A stretch of 64,000 nucleotides of DNA from Turbatrix aceti (Eukaryota; Nematoda; Chromadorea; Rhabditida; Panagrolaimidae), in assembly GCA_963969345.1 (NCBI GenBank), contig OZ017770.1, forward strand, positions 3,543,246 through 3,607,245, in the 5' to 3' direction. Positions within the stretch are counted from its first letter, which is position 1, and each line of letters begins with the position of its first letter. Under the pieces are notes generated by a model. That model worked only from the letters and a program-made list of their open reading frames with translations. It was not told the DNA's origin and did no database searches. Of this stretch, positions 21,356-37,053 are shown one piece after another. The position numbers were made by a program, and so were the translations under genes.

Positions 21356-24300
21356 ATGGATGACAAGGGAAAAGAACTCTGCCCGCGGCTAATCGATTTT
21401 CTTGTAATTGTCGGGCGCCGTCCAAAACATAAAATCGATTCTGCCGTCTCTAACGGCGACGTCTCACAAGTCAGAAAAATAAGTCGGACACATCGTGATG
21501 GCGTCTCTAACCCTGAACTTCTCAGAAGATATCCGATTGATGACCATAAGGATTTTCATCTGCCGACAGACGTCACTTACTTCTGTCAGCCTGAAGGATG
21601 CATAACCGTAAATTCGCATCGTCGTCTCAAAAACTATAGGGATTCGACGTCATTTGTCTTCACGCTGACTGATAAAGACTCGGGCAAGGTCCGTTATGGC
21701 ATCACTCTCAACTTTTTTCTTCATAATGAAATGCGGCTTGTTGAAGAAGGTGCACCCCCACCTCCGCAGGCAGCAGCGCTGCTCAATCCTTCGAAAAAGT
21801 ATATTTATTCAAAGAGGAAGTCACATAATGAACCGTATTCTTTTACAGACCGCCGGTTTCGGCTTCGCTAACGAGTTTGTGCCTCATGAGCCACCATCCT
21901 TTCTTATCAGCATATCGGGATATACTGATACTCCTACGTCAGCTTATCGATGCATGTAATCATCGCTGTAACCAAAATAACTCACTGCCCAAGTGCGTAA
22001 CAAAACATTTTTTGAAAGAATGCATTTAAAAAATGGGGGATATTTTAGGAACGCTGTTTGGTCAGCATTGATGGGGTGCTACGCAGAGGAAATACCCAGC
22101 GCAGTCATGCAGGAAATCAGACAGATTGAAACCTGGATTCTCATGCTTCTGAGTTCTCCAGTTCCTGTTCCGGGAAAAACAAAGGTTGTTCTCGAGATTC
22201 TACCCCTCGAAATCATGCCAATGATCGAGTTTGCTCTGCCGGACCATACCCGGTTTTGTCTGGTTGACTTTCCGCTGCACCTACCGCTCGAATTGCTAGG
22301 CGTAGATGTGGTTACCAAGCTATTGGCTGCCGTCATGCTGGAATACAAGGTGGTTCTGCAGAGCAGTAATTACAATGCCGTCAGCATGTGTGTTCTGGGA
22401 TTGGTCGCATTACTGTATCCGCTGGAATACATGTTTCCTGTGATTCCGTTGCTCCCTGTTTACATGCCTTCGGCCGAACAGGTAAATTGCAAAATAATTT
22501 TTTTTCAACAGTTTGAAACTGATTTATTGTAGCTTCTTTTGGCACCTACACCATTTATCATCGGCGTGCCGTCATCTTTTTTCGCGGCGAAAAAAATCGA
22601 AGCTCCGGCTGACGTTGTCATCGTAAACCTGGACACGAATAAAATGTCATGCTATGACGGACTTGACTACCCTCAATTTCCAGAACCAGAAAACACCATT
22701 TTGAAGGAAGATTTCCAGAGGGCACTCGGCAAGGCTGCGGCTCAAACGCCTGGGGTCAATGACGCGGACGCCTTTGAAGCTCCGTTTACCATAGACGGTG
22801 ATGAGATAGACGTTGCCTGTCGTGTGGCAATGGTGAGACAGCGCACATCAATGGGCCATTACAAATAACACAAATTGGTTTTCAGATAACGTTTTTCAAC
22901 AGTCCAAATATTTTTTCCAACTTCAGCGAACATTGCCGAACGCTTAGACTTTACCCGAGGCCAGTGGTGGCTTTGCAAACAGAATCCTTTCTCCGAAGCA
23001 GACCCGACCAATCTGTTTTCATTCAAGAGCTTTGCCGGACGCAATCTGTTGAATACTTTGCCGAATGTTCTTTGTGCCCGCGAAACGAGACATATGTACG
23101 CGTACAAACCGGAACTACTGCTGCACCCCAGGTCGGCGACAAAGCAAAGTGGTTTACGGAACAATTGATGCCCATTCATTTTAACGTGAGATTTTTTCAT
23201 TGAACAGCAGACACTGTTTTCATTTCATTTAGGCTTATCCCGATAACTCGACCCTCTCACAGGCACTTCAAAAACTCAAGCAGGATAAGTTCGGTGAACA
23301 CTCAGATTCTGAAGACGAGGATATCAGCGAAGCCGATGCAGTTGGCGGAAATGACGATCTTTCGGCTGTAGAATCCCCTTTCACAGAAACTGCGCCTAAC
23401 TTTGAAGCCACAAAACCACTCAGTCAGGTAAACGACGTCTACAAGGCGCCCAAGAAGCTTGAACTTCCGAACAGTGAAAGCGTGCTATCAATCGACAGTT
23501 CAATCAGCAGTGGCCGATCATCACCCGGGTCGTCGATATCTGCTGCCGCAGACAGTGAAGCCGATTTTGCCAGACTTGCCGAAAATCTCGCTCTAAAGTC
23601 AGACGAAAAGGGCGAATTCACGTTTGATCACTCCACAAACGAAGAAAAAGACACAACTCCAGTCCAGAGCCGACGTGGCATTGTTGTGACAAGCAAAGTT
23701 TTGAACGCCAACATAAACAACGCAAACGCCAGCAAAGGTCAGCAACTGAAAACCGCAGGCATGAAAGGACTCCACTCAATCACCGATTCCGGCGAAAAAG
23801 TATTTGGTCCGAATTTGATGAACGCGCTCAACGGATACGCCGAAAAGAGTCACGGCATGTTGTCATCAGTGCTTAACAGAACGGCGCCAAAAGCACAAGC
23901 ATTGCGTGACAAAACAATGCGTCCTCTTGCAGAAGCCGCTGCAAATCGCATGGAACACGGGCAGCATTTAATTCAGAAAAACAGTACAAAAACAGTCCAA
24001 GACAGTGCTGCCACTGCGACGCAGCAAAGCAAAAATCAGCAGACTATTCGTGAAGTTTGTGATAATATTCAGGCCGGACAGGGCATCGGCGTCTTTACTT
24101 ATCCAAAAGTCAAGAGATTGTTGGAGGATGAAAGTCTTCGGGAGCTCGTTTGCTCGAAGTTGAATTCGGGATACGACGTGCACTACACCGAAGAAGATTT
24201 TTTGCTTGATCATGTAAGCATGCTTTCTTTTGTAATCTTTACATATATTTCTTTTTTTTCAGCAATTGTCAAGAAGCCAGTACAAAGGGTATTTAAAAAT

Positions 24301-26694
24301 TATGCAGGCGTGTATCGCCGGTCTGGAGCATTGTTTTTACACACCTGGATCCAATGGCACGGCCTCCATGTTTCACGCCCTGGAAATAGCACACACCCAC
24401 TTTTGGGCTGAAAACGACTCCACCACACCTGGAAGTGGCATGACCAGCTTGGTACGGATAATTTTGTTTTCTGCAAAAACTTGCACAAACAACTTTAGAT
24501 GAACACGCCATCGGCACCGTATTCCAATACATCGCCCCCAGCGCTTCCAGTTGCCTCACCGACTCCTCCAAAATTGCCGGCTACAAAAATGACTGATCGA
24601 CCACCGCTGCCCCCACCTGTTGCACATCCGGCTCCTCCTGCTTCCACGGCTGCTCCACCACATGCTCCTCTGCCCCCGCCGCCGCCGTTACCTGCTCGCA
24701 GCGGTACAAATGGTCCCATAGGTCCTCCTCCCGCTATGCCACCTCGAGCAGGATCGGTATCGGCCTCGGGACCGCCACCATCTTTGCCACCCCCACCTCT
24801 GCCTCCGCGACCTTCGCACGTCGAATCCAATGCGGAGCCTAAAAAATCTACTCAACCAGAAAAGAAAATAGTTATTCCTCCACCGTCCACTCTTGCATCC
24901 GTGACCCCCGGTGAAGACGACTTGGTAACGGTTCGTACTGATGCGCCTCTCTTTATCAGCTGGCAATTATGATAACTTTATTTTCAGCCGAAAGTCGAAC
25001 AGGCAGACAGCAAACCAGAACTGACTAAAAAAATTCAAAAGCCTAGTTCTTTGCCTGTGGCTCCTGCAGTGCCTCATCAACCCGTGCCGAGTGCTGCCGG
25101 CGGCCGCAGGCTCTCGGCAGAACCCATACGTCATTATTTGTACAAGGATCTCATCGGTTGGTGCATTTTTTTTCTCATTTTGAACAAAAGTGTCCTTGTC
25201 ATAATACTTGTCTGAATGACAGTTGTACACGTCTTTGACAATTTAGGCAATACGGTTAACCCGCTGTGGCAGCAAATGACGTTCTGGGAAAATGCATTCT
25301 TCGACATGGTGGCACAAGAACGGGATATCATTGGCATGGACCAGGAACCCTCGGAAATGATCGACCGCTACAGCGGACTTTCTGATTCCGAGCGAAAAAG
25401 ACTCGAGCTCGAGGAAGACCGCATTCTCGCCACTCTGCTGCATAACATGACGGCATACATGGTGATGTGCAATGTTCCTGTAAAAACTATTCAGCAAAAA
25501 GTCAGACGCATGCTTGGCAAAGCCCATATTGGGCTTATTTACTCGAAAAAAATTAATCAGCTGCTGGACGAATTACCCAAAATGGTATTAAATAATTTAT
25601 TGGCTTGAAAACACGAAACTTTACATTTTTCTTTATTTTTAGCAGATTACCAAAATTCCACTCAAACCTCTGGGGAGCAGGCTAATGCAGAAGCAGTCGT
25701 TTACTGTCCATACAGGAGCCAGCATCGAAGGCCCCATGATGTTCCTCGAAGTCACAGACGACGCGATAATTTTGAGAGCCGTAACTGGAGCAATCACAGA
25801 TCGGTGGTGGTATGAGAGACTGGTCAACATGACTTACTCTCCCAAAACAAAGGTTTTGTGCTTGTGGCGGCGTCAGGACGATCAGGTGCACATGCACAAA
25901 TTTTACACCAAAAAAGTTTGCTTTCTGCAGTTTAAAAAATCGGTAAAAATTTATTTTTAGTGCCGAACGCTGTACAATTGCCTGAAAGAAGCCATGGAAC
26001 GAGCAGCAGCTCGGGGGAAAGTCAATATCATTGGCCGTGATCTGGGAGGGGAATTCCCAGTTCACGACATTGAAACAAATGAAGGCGGGCTGCTGCAAGT
26101 TCGGATGGAAGGTGTGGCCCTGCTTTTCGCCAACCGACGGGTGGGATATCTTCAAAACATCATTTTTTATACAAAAAAGTTTTTTTAGGAATTTGTGGAA
26201 TTGGGTAACATCAAAAAATGCAACACGTACGGTGGAAACATGTTTGTCCTCGAAGAGTACAACAGATCAACAGATCAACTTGTTCAGCGTCGATACATTT
26301 CCAAAATGGTAAGTTGCTTACATAATATGCAAACCGAGCCTAACAAATGGCTCTTGTGCTTGTACATTCACATACACCCCAACACTCACGGATATATACA
26401 TAACGCCTTTCATTTGTAGTAACTTTCCGTTCTTTTATTTATTTTTATTTTTGTTTTGTGATGCACTACGTGCTTGTGAAAGTAACATTTGTAAACTTAG
26501 ACACGTAAATTCAGGCAGTCGAAATCGCATGGATTCTTCACCGAGTGTTCAGTGTCGCCAATGCTCTCGTCGAGGAAGCCGATTCATCAGACGAATCCCT
26601 CGGCACACCACTAAACCTTCTTCACAGTCACATTATTTGCAAAAAAACGGGATATTTCTCGGAGAGCCGGGTTACACTTTCTGATGATATTTAA
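21356..26694 (+). CDS. aex-3: MADD/Rab3-GEF DENN protein (AEX-3 orthologue)
   Basis: Fourteen exons (21356-21798, 21849-21992, 22049-22481, 22533-22832, 22886-23185, 23233-24213, 24263-24451, 24499-24924, 24988-25156, 25247-25584, 25643-25915, 25961-26140, 26189-26308, 26515-26694) join in frame to 1491 aa. The start [13 protein letters not shown] begins the uDENN domain; HFTLTDK-type and FCQPEGC motifs, cDENN ([13 protein letters not shown] to ELLGVD) and dDENN follow, then a long disordered part and the conserved MADD C-terminus ([62 protein letters not shown]). The family activates Rab3 and Rab27 for synaptic-vesicle release. Exon 8 (24499-24924) is an in-frame proline-rich insert that begins with ATG. 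Exon boundaries agree with the aligned family and are all phase-consistent. Confidence 0.95.
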
Positions 26695-27697
26695 ATATTC
26701 CAAAGATACATATAAATTTGGTGATGGTAGTACCAGTCTTTTTTACTTGGATAAATATTTATTTTTTAAGTTAATACGTATTGTTATTGCACTTATGTTG
26801 CTTTACTCAAGTTGTACCTTTATTTTTCCCGTAGTATTAACCACCCTATCTTAGCCCTGATTCACCTTGTAAATGGTTGTTTTGTGTATCGTATACGTGT
26901 TGGACTAAACTATAAATTTTTATCATTTGCACTGTTGCTACACGATTAACGTCGGATATGCTACAAATATTTTTAGGCCGATCAAATTTGTTACGCCGTG
27001 TTGTGCGTTTTCTCGTTTGTGGCTGCACACAAGCATAGTCAGAACCATCAGCAGCAGCCACAAAATCAACAACAACAACAACAACAACAGCAACTACAAC
27101 AACCCGAATCAGCAACACACCAACCCCTTACAGTGACACAAACTCAGTCATAAGTTATTCTAGAGCACTTGTCAGCGTTGTGCCTTTATCGTAGTGATCC
27201 GCAGTTCAAGCTACAGCCGATACCTACGTGAAAGCCCCCCGTATAAGGCGCTTTGTTGGTTGCAATTAATCTATCGCTCGTTTTATCCTCCACATTCTAT
27301 TTTTTTTTCCTTGTAGTTTTACAATTTATGTCATACACTTACACAAAATGTGCATTAGATATTATACAAAACGATACAAAAGTTGACAAATTGATTTACT
27401 GAAAAGCGCAACAAAATGATGTGTTAAATATTATAATCTTGTATAACAGAGCCGCTTGAGGCAAGCAATAAAAAATAAATATCGATTGATTGTGATTGGA
27501 GGTGGAGGTGGAAAGAAGAAGACAAGGTCTCTACTTTTTTCATGTCAACTTTGGTAAGTTCCGACGAAGTGAAGACAGGAATGACGAATATACGAGTAGT
27601 AGGACAGATCAAAAATGCAGACTACGAAGTATACGCAGTATGATAGCCGGGATAAAAAAAAGCAAATTGCGATATCATGGATGAGGGTGTATTGTAA
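26695..27697. other. intergenic: convergent 3' regions of the AEX-3 and HMX genes
   Basis: No gene seen. It has a CAA microsatellite (27058-27100) and AT-rich 3' sequence for both genes, which end toward each other 1.0 kb apart. Open frames at 26846-27118 and 27496-27684 are on simple sequence. Confidence 0.5.
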
Positions 27698-29785
<2,088 letters not shown>

Positions 29786-32700
29786 AGCCAATTAGCGCTA
29801 AACAAATAAAGAATATACAAAAGTGATAAATGAAAGTATAACAACAGACTCGCAAATTAAGACAATGTCGGGTAAAAAAAAACTTTAACAGAATCCAACC
29901 TTATTTGTTCCAAGCAGAATTGGCATATTAACGAGCAAAAAAGAGTAATATTCACTCAAATCCCCGCCTTAGTCAACGCTAATTTGACGCATCTATTTGG
30001 TTTGACTAGACCGACCATGAATGAACATGTACATTACCAATTACAGTAGAAAAAAAAGGGGGAGGAGTTGAAAGCGATTCTCATTCACTCCAAAGTAGCT
30101 ACCCCTGGTTTTTGCATGCCTAAGAAACACAAAGAACTTTCATTTATACTTTTTGTGATTAAAAAAATATTTTTATAAATGCGCATAGAAAAGCTGGCAT
30201 ACACTTTTGTAGCGAAGCTTTAAGCCGCGTAAAATCTGACTTCTATAATTTCGATAATTAGATAAGAGAAACTATGCTGTTAATATGAAAATCGCAATAA
30301 ACACTAAAATAAATTATTGCACGTTTTGTTAACGCATTACAAGTTACCCCGTTTTTTTCAACGTTGACTTCAATCTCAGTAAATGAACACACATACGGGA
30401 AAGAGGTAATCAGAAGTAATGGCGTCAAAAGGGGAAAAATAACTGTTTCAACGAGTTTAACCGTTAAAAGCCGTGTGGTAACGAATTCTCAAGAAAATAT
30501 GCATAAAGTTTTATCCAAGATTGGGTGAAAGGGGAAAGTGGTTAAGTGAGTGGATTCTCGCGATTTTGATCAACTGGATCAGCAGTTTGGAATTGTTTAC
30601 TTGTAATTCCAAGATTTTTTGTACGTTAAGTGAACATGTTGTTCATTGAAGAAAGTGTAATGAAAAAAACAAGCAATCAGGTGGAAGTACTGATTTCCTG
30701 TTGCTCCTTGCCAAAAAATGCACTAAAAGGTGATTAAAAATAAAAACGGGATAATATACTGCGGAGGTGAGGAAAATACCAGGAAACCGTAATTAACCCG
30801 AATGTCTTAGTTTTAAGTACCATGTCAGTCGGAATCAGCCGTATTAGCCGTGGCAGTCAAATCCATAAATGGAAGCTCGGATCGCGCGCGAGAGAGGGAG
30901 TGAAGTGAATCATCTAAGGTTGTTATACGCAAGCGGATCCGCGATACCTTTTTATAATTTCCCCTCCCAAATTACAAGCTTGAATAACAACTTCATTACG
31001 ATGAGATGCTCGTGTCCAAGTGTGGCACGCGCTTGGTGGTAAGACGGAATGTCAGACAGTCACCGAAACGGTGTTACACCCCGATTATCCGGAATGGCAT
31101 GTCAGCACATGTCGACGTCCAACCGGTGGATTAGCTTCTTAGTTGATTGGGTTGGTTCAGGAGCGTGCGGTGGCGAGATGAGTGGTATACAAGGCATAAC
31201 AGGGGTCGAGTAAGACCCTACAGGCTCAAAGGTCCTACGATAAAAGTAAGAAAGAGAGGGCAATGCACATAAGTATCCACTAAACAAGGAGGAGTTACCA
31301 AATAAATGTCAAAAACAAATATTCCTTTTTTAGTGTTGCGTTGTAAAACAATAATCAACATTTTTGCAAAACAACACAGATTTCTTTTTTGTGTTTTTTT
31401 TTAATTTTTTTAAAAAGGACAAAAATAGTGCGGGGGTCCGTAGCCGCACCTGGTACTGGCCACAATTAAATTTTTCCAACTCATGTTATGCCATGGTGGT
31501 GAGACTACCGTATTATTTATTACACCAAAAAGTGAAATAGATAGAAAAAAAACTTTCATTCGCCTAATAGTCAGTCGGTTAGGCGGTTGACAACTTTTTT
31601 TCAAATCAGTGAATAAATATTTCAAAGTTTTGTTGCAAAGCAACCCAAAGGCGCTAAAAATTTACGACTTATGACAAGCAATGCAGTGTGTCAGCAATAT
31701 TCTTAAAAGCACCTCAAAACTTACGGCGAAGCGCGCCAAAATATCTAACATATCAATTTAATAATAGTCATGCCTAATTGAAATGCAACAACAAGGTTTT
31801 TGAGAAATAGTCAAAAGAAAAGCAGTAGGGTGTGACATTCGCCAACCCCTTTTTAACAAAATTATTAGAGGTTTAGAGATTGAAAATCAGCTATAATCAC
31901 TAATCACTATAAAAGGAAACTCCGAATGTACATAAGAGCATTTTTGCTTAAAAAATAGAGATTTAAAACAGATATGGCAATAATTCGGAACAAATCATTG
32001 TGATTATCTTTTGATTATGTCAAAAGGTAAATAAACTAAAGTATGTTGATTCTGAATAAATCCGTTTTTTTTTTCTAACAGATTTGTTCATAAATCAACC
32101 TTAAAATATAGCTTGCCTAAAACGGAAGTCCTTCGCATGACGTTTGTTTTTGGCATTCTGTTTACTTTGACTCGTTAAATTGAATTAATAAACCTGAGCA
32201 TCATATTCCCACATCGACACTTATGACTTGAATGTTGTACTCATGACCAGGTTATGATAGAAAGTGCATTATGCAAACATTAGCGGTAAGACAAGGAGAG
32301 CAATGGCATTTCCTGTCACACTCATTAAGTATCATGAAGAAAAACCATGTACCCGGTGTGGACGGTGCCGATTGCCCTTTATTAGAATGAGCGACTTTCC
32401 CTCACACCTTTTTGGATGCGCTCCTTGCGCCTGGCGACCGGCATTGCCATTGTGCGGAGGGGGCAGTGGCACTGAAATCTGCGCTCTTTTTCTCGATACA
32501 AGTTTGGGGTATACCGTCTCATTTCACATTTCATTGCCCGAATAATGAATACAGGCGAGTGAGAAAAACAATGACCGTTTTGGAGAAGTAATTAGTCTAT
32601 GGGATTCGGCATAGATGCAAAGTAATAGAAATATTGAAAGTGGTGAATGGCGGTTCATAGCAAATTGGAACATCATCATCGAGGATAACTATCTCGTTGG

Positions 32701-33391
32701 CTTATTGTTTGTACTAAGAAAGAAAAAGCGATGACTCGGGAACGTTGGGTGTATTTCTACAGACAACAGCAGCAATGAAAAGACGGCAAAGCAGGATAAT
32801 GAGGCACTACTACCACAATAATGCCGGTAACCATTTAGCTATTTTAGCCATACACACAAAAAAAGAAATTTCGGACTGAATCACTCTGTCAAATGCGATA
32901 AAGGCAATCTGGCACAGAATTCGGGTCAAACAAAGACTGAAATGTCTCTACGAATTTTTTTAGCTTGACGACCGCAGGCCATTAAAAGGCACTATGCCTT
33001 TTTAAACCTACTGGATTGAAGTGAATTGAGATAGACATTTGTCGACGCGCAAAAATTTGATTGCTCATTTACCAACCTTGTCAACACCATAAACGAATTT
33101 CGTTATATTTCCTTGCTTGACACTTATTAATCCTTCGAAGAAGCATAATTACTTTTTTACCTGATGTTTTCCGTACTCATCCAAGCAGAAACAATAAATT
33201 TGTTTTTATTGCCATAATAGAAAGCCAGTACCTAAAATAAACCGCCTCTAGAATTCATTACAAAATAACACGAAATCTTATCTGTTGTCAGAAAAAAATA
33301 TTTATTTTATTGCATTCATCAAAGTTATTTCAACAAGTTGTTAACAAATAACAGTGGATGAGAATAGAAATCAGTTTGGAGTTGTGATATT
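29786..33391. other. intergenic: 3.6 kb upstream of the HMX gene, no gene seen
   Basis: Open frames are short and without coding pattern. The region lies 5' of a developmental homeobox gene on the minus strand and downstream of the DB-module gene, so regulatory elements are likely but cannot be shown from one sequence. Confidence 0.5.
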
Positions 33392-34120
33392 TTAGTTGCG
33401 ACGACCACCAACGCGTACGTTTTGCGTAATGCCGTTCCAGAAGCAGCTCTTCATGCTGTCAAATCGATCGAAGCATGCCATGTAGCTGAAGTCGAGCTGG
33501 GTGACGTTTCCGGGCCTTTGATCGCAGAAAAGAAGGCACTTAGGGCCAGCGATGGTCGAAGCAACGCCGTTTCTCATGCAGCACTGTCGGTGATCGCTGC
33601 CTTGAGCTGCGCAGTAGTGGATATCAGAGGCAGCTTGCATCGGGCAGCTGTCAACGCGGAAGTACATTTGCTAAAATTTATTATCACATAAATATTTTTT
33701 TTTCAGGTGCGTGTGCACTTACCTGAAGCGCATCGCGGGTGTACGATCGGTAAGAACACTTGTTAAGACACGAATCGGGAAGATTGCGGTCAATACAGCA
33801 CTGCAAAAACTTCTGATCGGGGCTCAAATTGGCCTTTGCTGCCTAAAAAAAGATACGGGTGTTAAAAAATTGGTTAAAAAAAATATTACCTTGGAATCTT
33901 CTTCATCGCTGCTGATCTTGAGTGTCCTGGAAGAAGCAACTCGGGCCTTGCGATGGCATCCGTACTGTCCGCATCCATATCCGTAACCGCAGCCCCCTGA
34001 GCACGAAGGCGCGGGCATGGGAGGAGGACATCCACCACCACAAACTCCGGCCGCAAAGCAGGCCTCTGCAACGGGGACCGCGAGGAAGGCAAAAACCAAG
34101 ACAACAGACAACAAGTGCAT
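33392..34120 (-). CDS. secreted DB-module protein
   Basis: Exons 34120-33890, 33842-33723 and 33670-33392 give 209 aa. Start MHLLSVVLVFAFLAVPVAEA is a good signal peptide (an upstream in-frame ATG at 34222 would add 34 residues and hide it). After a Gly/Cys/Pro-rich low-complexity stretch (CGGGCPPPMPAP, GGCGYGYGCGQYGC), the DB module starts near residue 85: FLQCCIDRNLPDSCLNKCSYR, then VDSCPMQ, HRQCCMRNGV, KCLLFCDQR, SCFWNG. The DB module (PF01682) is a nematode-specific extracellular domain with a conserved even number of cysteines. Partner or function is not known to me. It supports a nematode host. Overlapping ORFs on plus (33422-34418) are shadows. Confidence 0.9.
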
Positions 34121-35100
34121 GATGGCTACAACTGATTTGAGGTTACTGAGATTGATGCCCTGGGTGCTATCCTTGGTGGCTTTTATAATGTTGCCCAGAA
34201 TCCGGTTGTCCTTGGAGGCCAAACCCGTGAAGCGTTACGCGCGCAGGCAACAGGGGAGTAGGTCTTTTTGCAAGGGCGGCGTTAAGTCATCTGTCTGCCT
34301 GCCTGCCTCCCTAGTTGCCTGGCTAAAATCAGACCAGATCATGGAATGTTCGATCAACGTGAGAAACTTTTTGACACAACATTGCATCAGAGCTGACTCT
34401 GACCGGATTATGGCATAATCACCAGAGGGCTAAGAAAGTTGTTTGCCGTATACAAATTTCCCACGACGGGTTTTTGATATCTGAAGATTGTTTTTTCATA
34501 CGGCAGATACATGGTGGCCAGTTAAGACCCCTATTGCTGGCGACAGCGATCTCCTGATTGTGCAAAAACCGGATGTCTAAGAACCCTAAAAAACTAGACT
34601 CGTAACAAAAAGTGAAAGCCAAATTGTGGTGAGTCAGCGCTTGTGTATTGTGCAACTCTTTTTTCTGCGACATCAATTAATCGCGCAAGCGAAACCGAAA
34701 TCAGGCCCTTAGGCGATGTCCATTGCCTTTGCGTCACTCATGCTTGGAGAAATAATGAACTCGTTGTCTGATGGGATAACGCTGTCACGTCACGGGTTCA
34801 CATACGATTTCTCTTGTCCGTGGTAAAAAATTAAAATCAACACCACCGCATTGCAAACAAACACTCAAAAAATATAGAAGCACGGTCTTCAGGACCACCA
34901 GACAAGCTAGCAGCTCAGTAGTGTTCTCGCATTCTTGCGATTGACCAGCCCGCGGGTCTTCAGTGTAAAGATAGCTGTTCCTCACATTTTCCTCCCTTTC
35001 TGCAAGCGTTCTTGGCTGCCGCCTGTCGCTTACTTGCTTAAACACCTAGTTGCGATCAATAGCAGACGAGTGTAGCATTGCTTCATAATCATCGCCAATC
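34121..35100. other. intergenic: divergent upstream regions of the DB-module and SMYD genes
   Basis: No gene seen in 980 bases. The two flanking genes start away from each other, so this should hold both promoters. Confidence 0.5.
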
Positions 35101-37053
35101 ATGGAGGCACCCGTTGTGAATGAGAAACCACCGGCCAGCATCGATTTCTATCCTTTTGCCTACGCTTTGTACAATGACTGGGCTAATTCCTGTTGCTGGT
35201 ATTGCTTGAAAGAGAATCCTAAGCTCAAGTTAGTTTTTTTACCCAATGGTCAGTTTAAAATCAGCTGATTTGTAGGATTTGTGAAAGTTGTCAATTTGCT
35301 TGGTTTTGTGACGCTCGTTGCATTGAACTTGGATGGAAGGATCACAAATCAGAATGCAAGGCTCTGAAGAAGTGCAAAGCGCCGATCGACATCGAAGTTC
35401 GAATTCTTGGGCGCATTGTGACGCGACACAAGTCAATACTTGAAGGCGAAGACAAGCGGGATCCCAACTTTTATCGTCATCGCACGTCAAAGCGTAGCAT
35501 CATGGATATCTGGGCTCACGTTGATTTGATTCGAAAGGATGCTGCCGCGATGAATAAATTTGAGAGAATCTACAACATGTTGACTTCGATTTACGAACCT
35601 GAAGACCTTCTGGACAAAGAAACCACATTCCAGCTGCATTGCCGTGACTTTATTAATCGTCACGCCATCAGCGACAAAAATTACCTGGTTGAAATTGGCA
35701 AAGGTCTATACCTCGATCTCTGCGCTTATGATCACTCATGTGCGCCCAACACTATCTACTACTGCACGGGATTCGTTGCCACGCTCCGCCCGCTGAGTCC
35801 GTCTGTGAATCTTCTGGACCGTTCGAGTACTTTCTACTCCTACATTGAACTTGTCACGTTTGTTACATTTCTGAGCGTAGCACTCTTTTAATAATTGCCT
35901 TCAGGAGCAAACAGCAACGTCAGAAGCTGCTCAAGGATACGTGGTACTTTGATTGTCAGTGCACTCGATGCATGGACAATGACGATCACATCCTCACGTC
36001 CATGAAATGTCCCTACTGCCCAGTAAGGCTTAAATGAGCAAATTAGTGCTTAACGACTGTCTTTAGGGAGATGAGCCTGCAACGTTGTGCATTTTTGGAG
36101 ACCATCCATACAAGAATCCGGTAACACTCGAAATTCAGTGTCCTCAATGCAAGGCACAAATATCGAAGTCAAACGTCATGAATGCCATCCAGGCCATGCG
36201 ATTTATCATTGAAATTATCGAAAAGAAGGAAATTGATCAGTTGAACAAAGTCAATGGCCACAAGTTTGTGGTTGACCTGCATCAGAGGTTTGAGCCGATT
36301 CTAAGCAAGTACAACATCTATCTTACCAAACTGTTTGAAGTGAGTTGATAGTTTCTGACTGATAGTGACGGCTCTGAAGAAATTGTTTTCAGCTCGAGAT
36401 TTCACTCACCAATGCCGCCAATCATGTGCAACTGATTGAGCTGTACCTCAAGACAGAGCCGTGTCTTCGCAAGTGCATCCCCCACAATCACCCTGCAATT
36501 GCATTTCATCTGCGAAATCTTGGAATGGAATACTTCAGGTGAAAACTGAAATGTTCAGAAAAAAAACTAAAAATAGTTTTTTAGACAAGGACAGTACAAA
36601 GACGCAATCAAGTATCTTAGCGAAGCAGATGAAATGCTTGGTTTTACACTCCCAAGTCACCATGCTCTTGCAAAATCCACTCATGCGCTGCTCGGCATGG
36701 CTCAGAGCAAAAACGCGATGGCCGAGCTTTTTCCCATGCCTGTCTCCCATGAGGCAAAAACTGATGCTACCGTAAAATCGACAACTATGAATTCAGAGAA
36801 GGATGCGAAGGAGGAATCAATGACGAATAACAAAGTTACGCCTGCCGAAGGGGAAAACAAGCCTGGAGACAAAGAAATCAAGCCTGCTTCTCCCGAGACC
36901 GCTACCAGCGGCACTAATCATAATCAAGTCTCCAAAGAAGAAACCCATGATGCTGCAGAGGATGTTGCAAGTGTCAACAACAAAACCGCATTGCTCAAAA
37001 TTGCGTCTGACTTTCTCGACGAAACCGACGATGATCTTCCCGACCTCAAGTAA
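35101..37053 (+). CDS. SMYD-type SET/MYND protein methyltransferase
   Basis: Exons 35101-35228, 35276-35857, 35905-36022, 36067-36339, 36393-36538 and 36585-37053 give 571 aa. The MYND zinc finger is at residues 31-75 (CCWYC, ICESCQFAWFCDARC, HKSEC). The C-terminal SET half carries YDHSCAPNTIYYCTG and STFYSYIELV (the catalytic SYID-like motif reads YSYIEL) followed by the post-SET QRQKLLKDTWYFDCQCTRC. Residues 285-450 are the TPR-like C-terminal lobe (LTKLFELEISLTNAA, EPCLRKCIPHNHPAIAFHLRNLGMEY). The final 100 residues are acidic and disordered. SMYD enzymes methylate lysines of histones and other proteins. It could correspond to the set-14/18/30 group of worms; I cannot choose. Confidence 0.85.

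Noticed and set aside
33422..34418. Plus-strand frames across the DB-module gene
   Set aside because: Antisense to a gene with signal peptide and DB-module cysteines and correct introns on minus.
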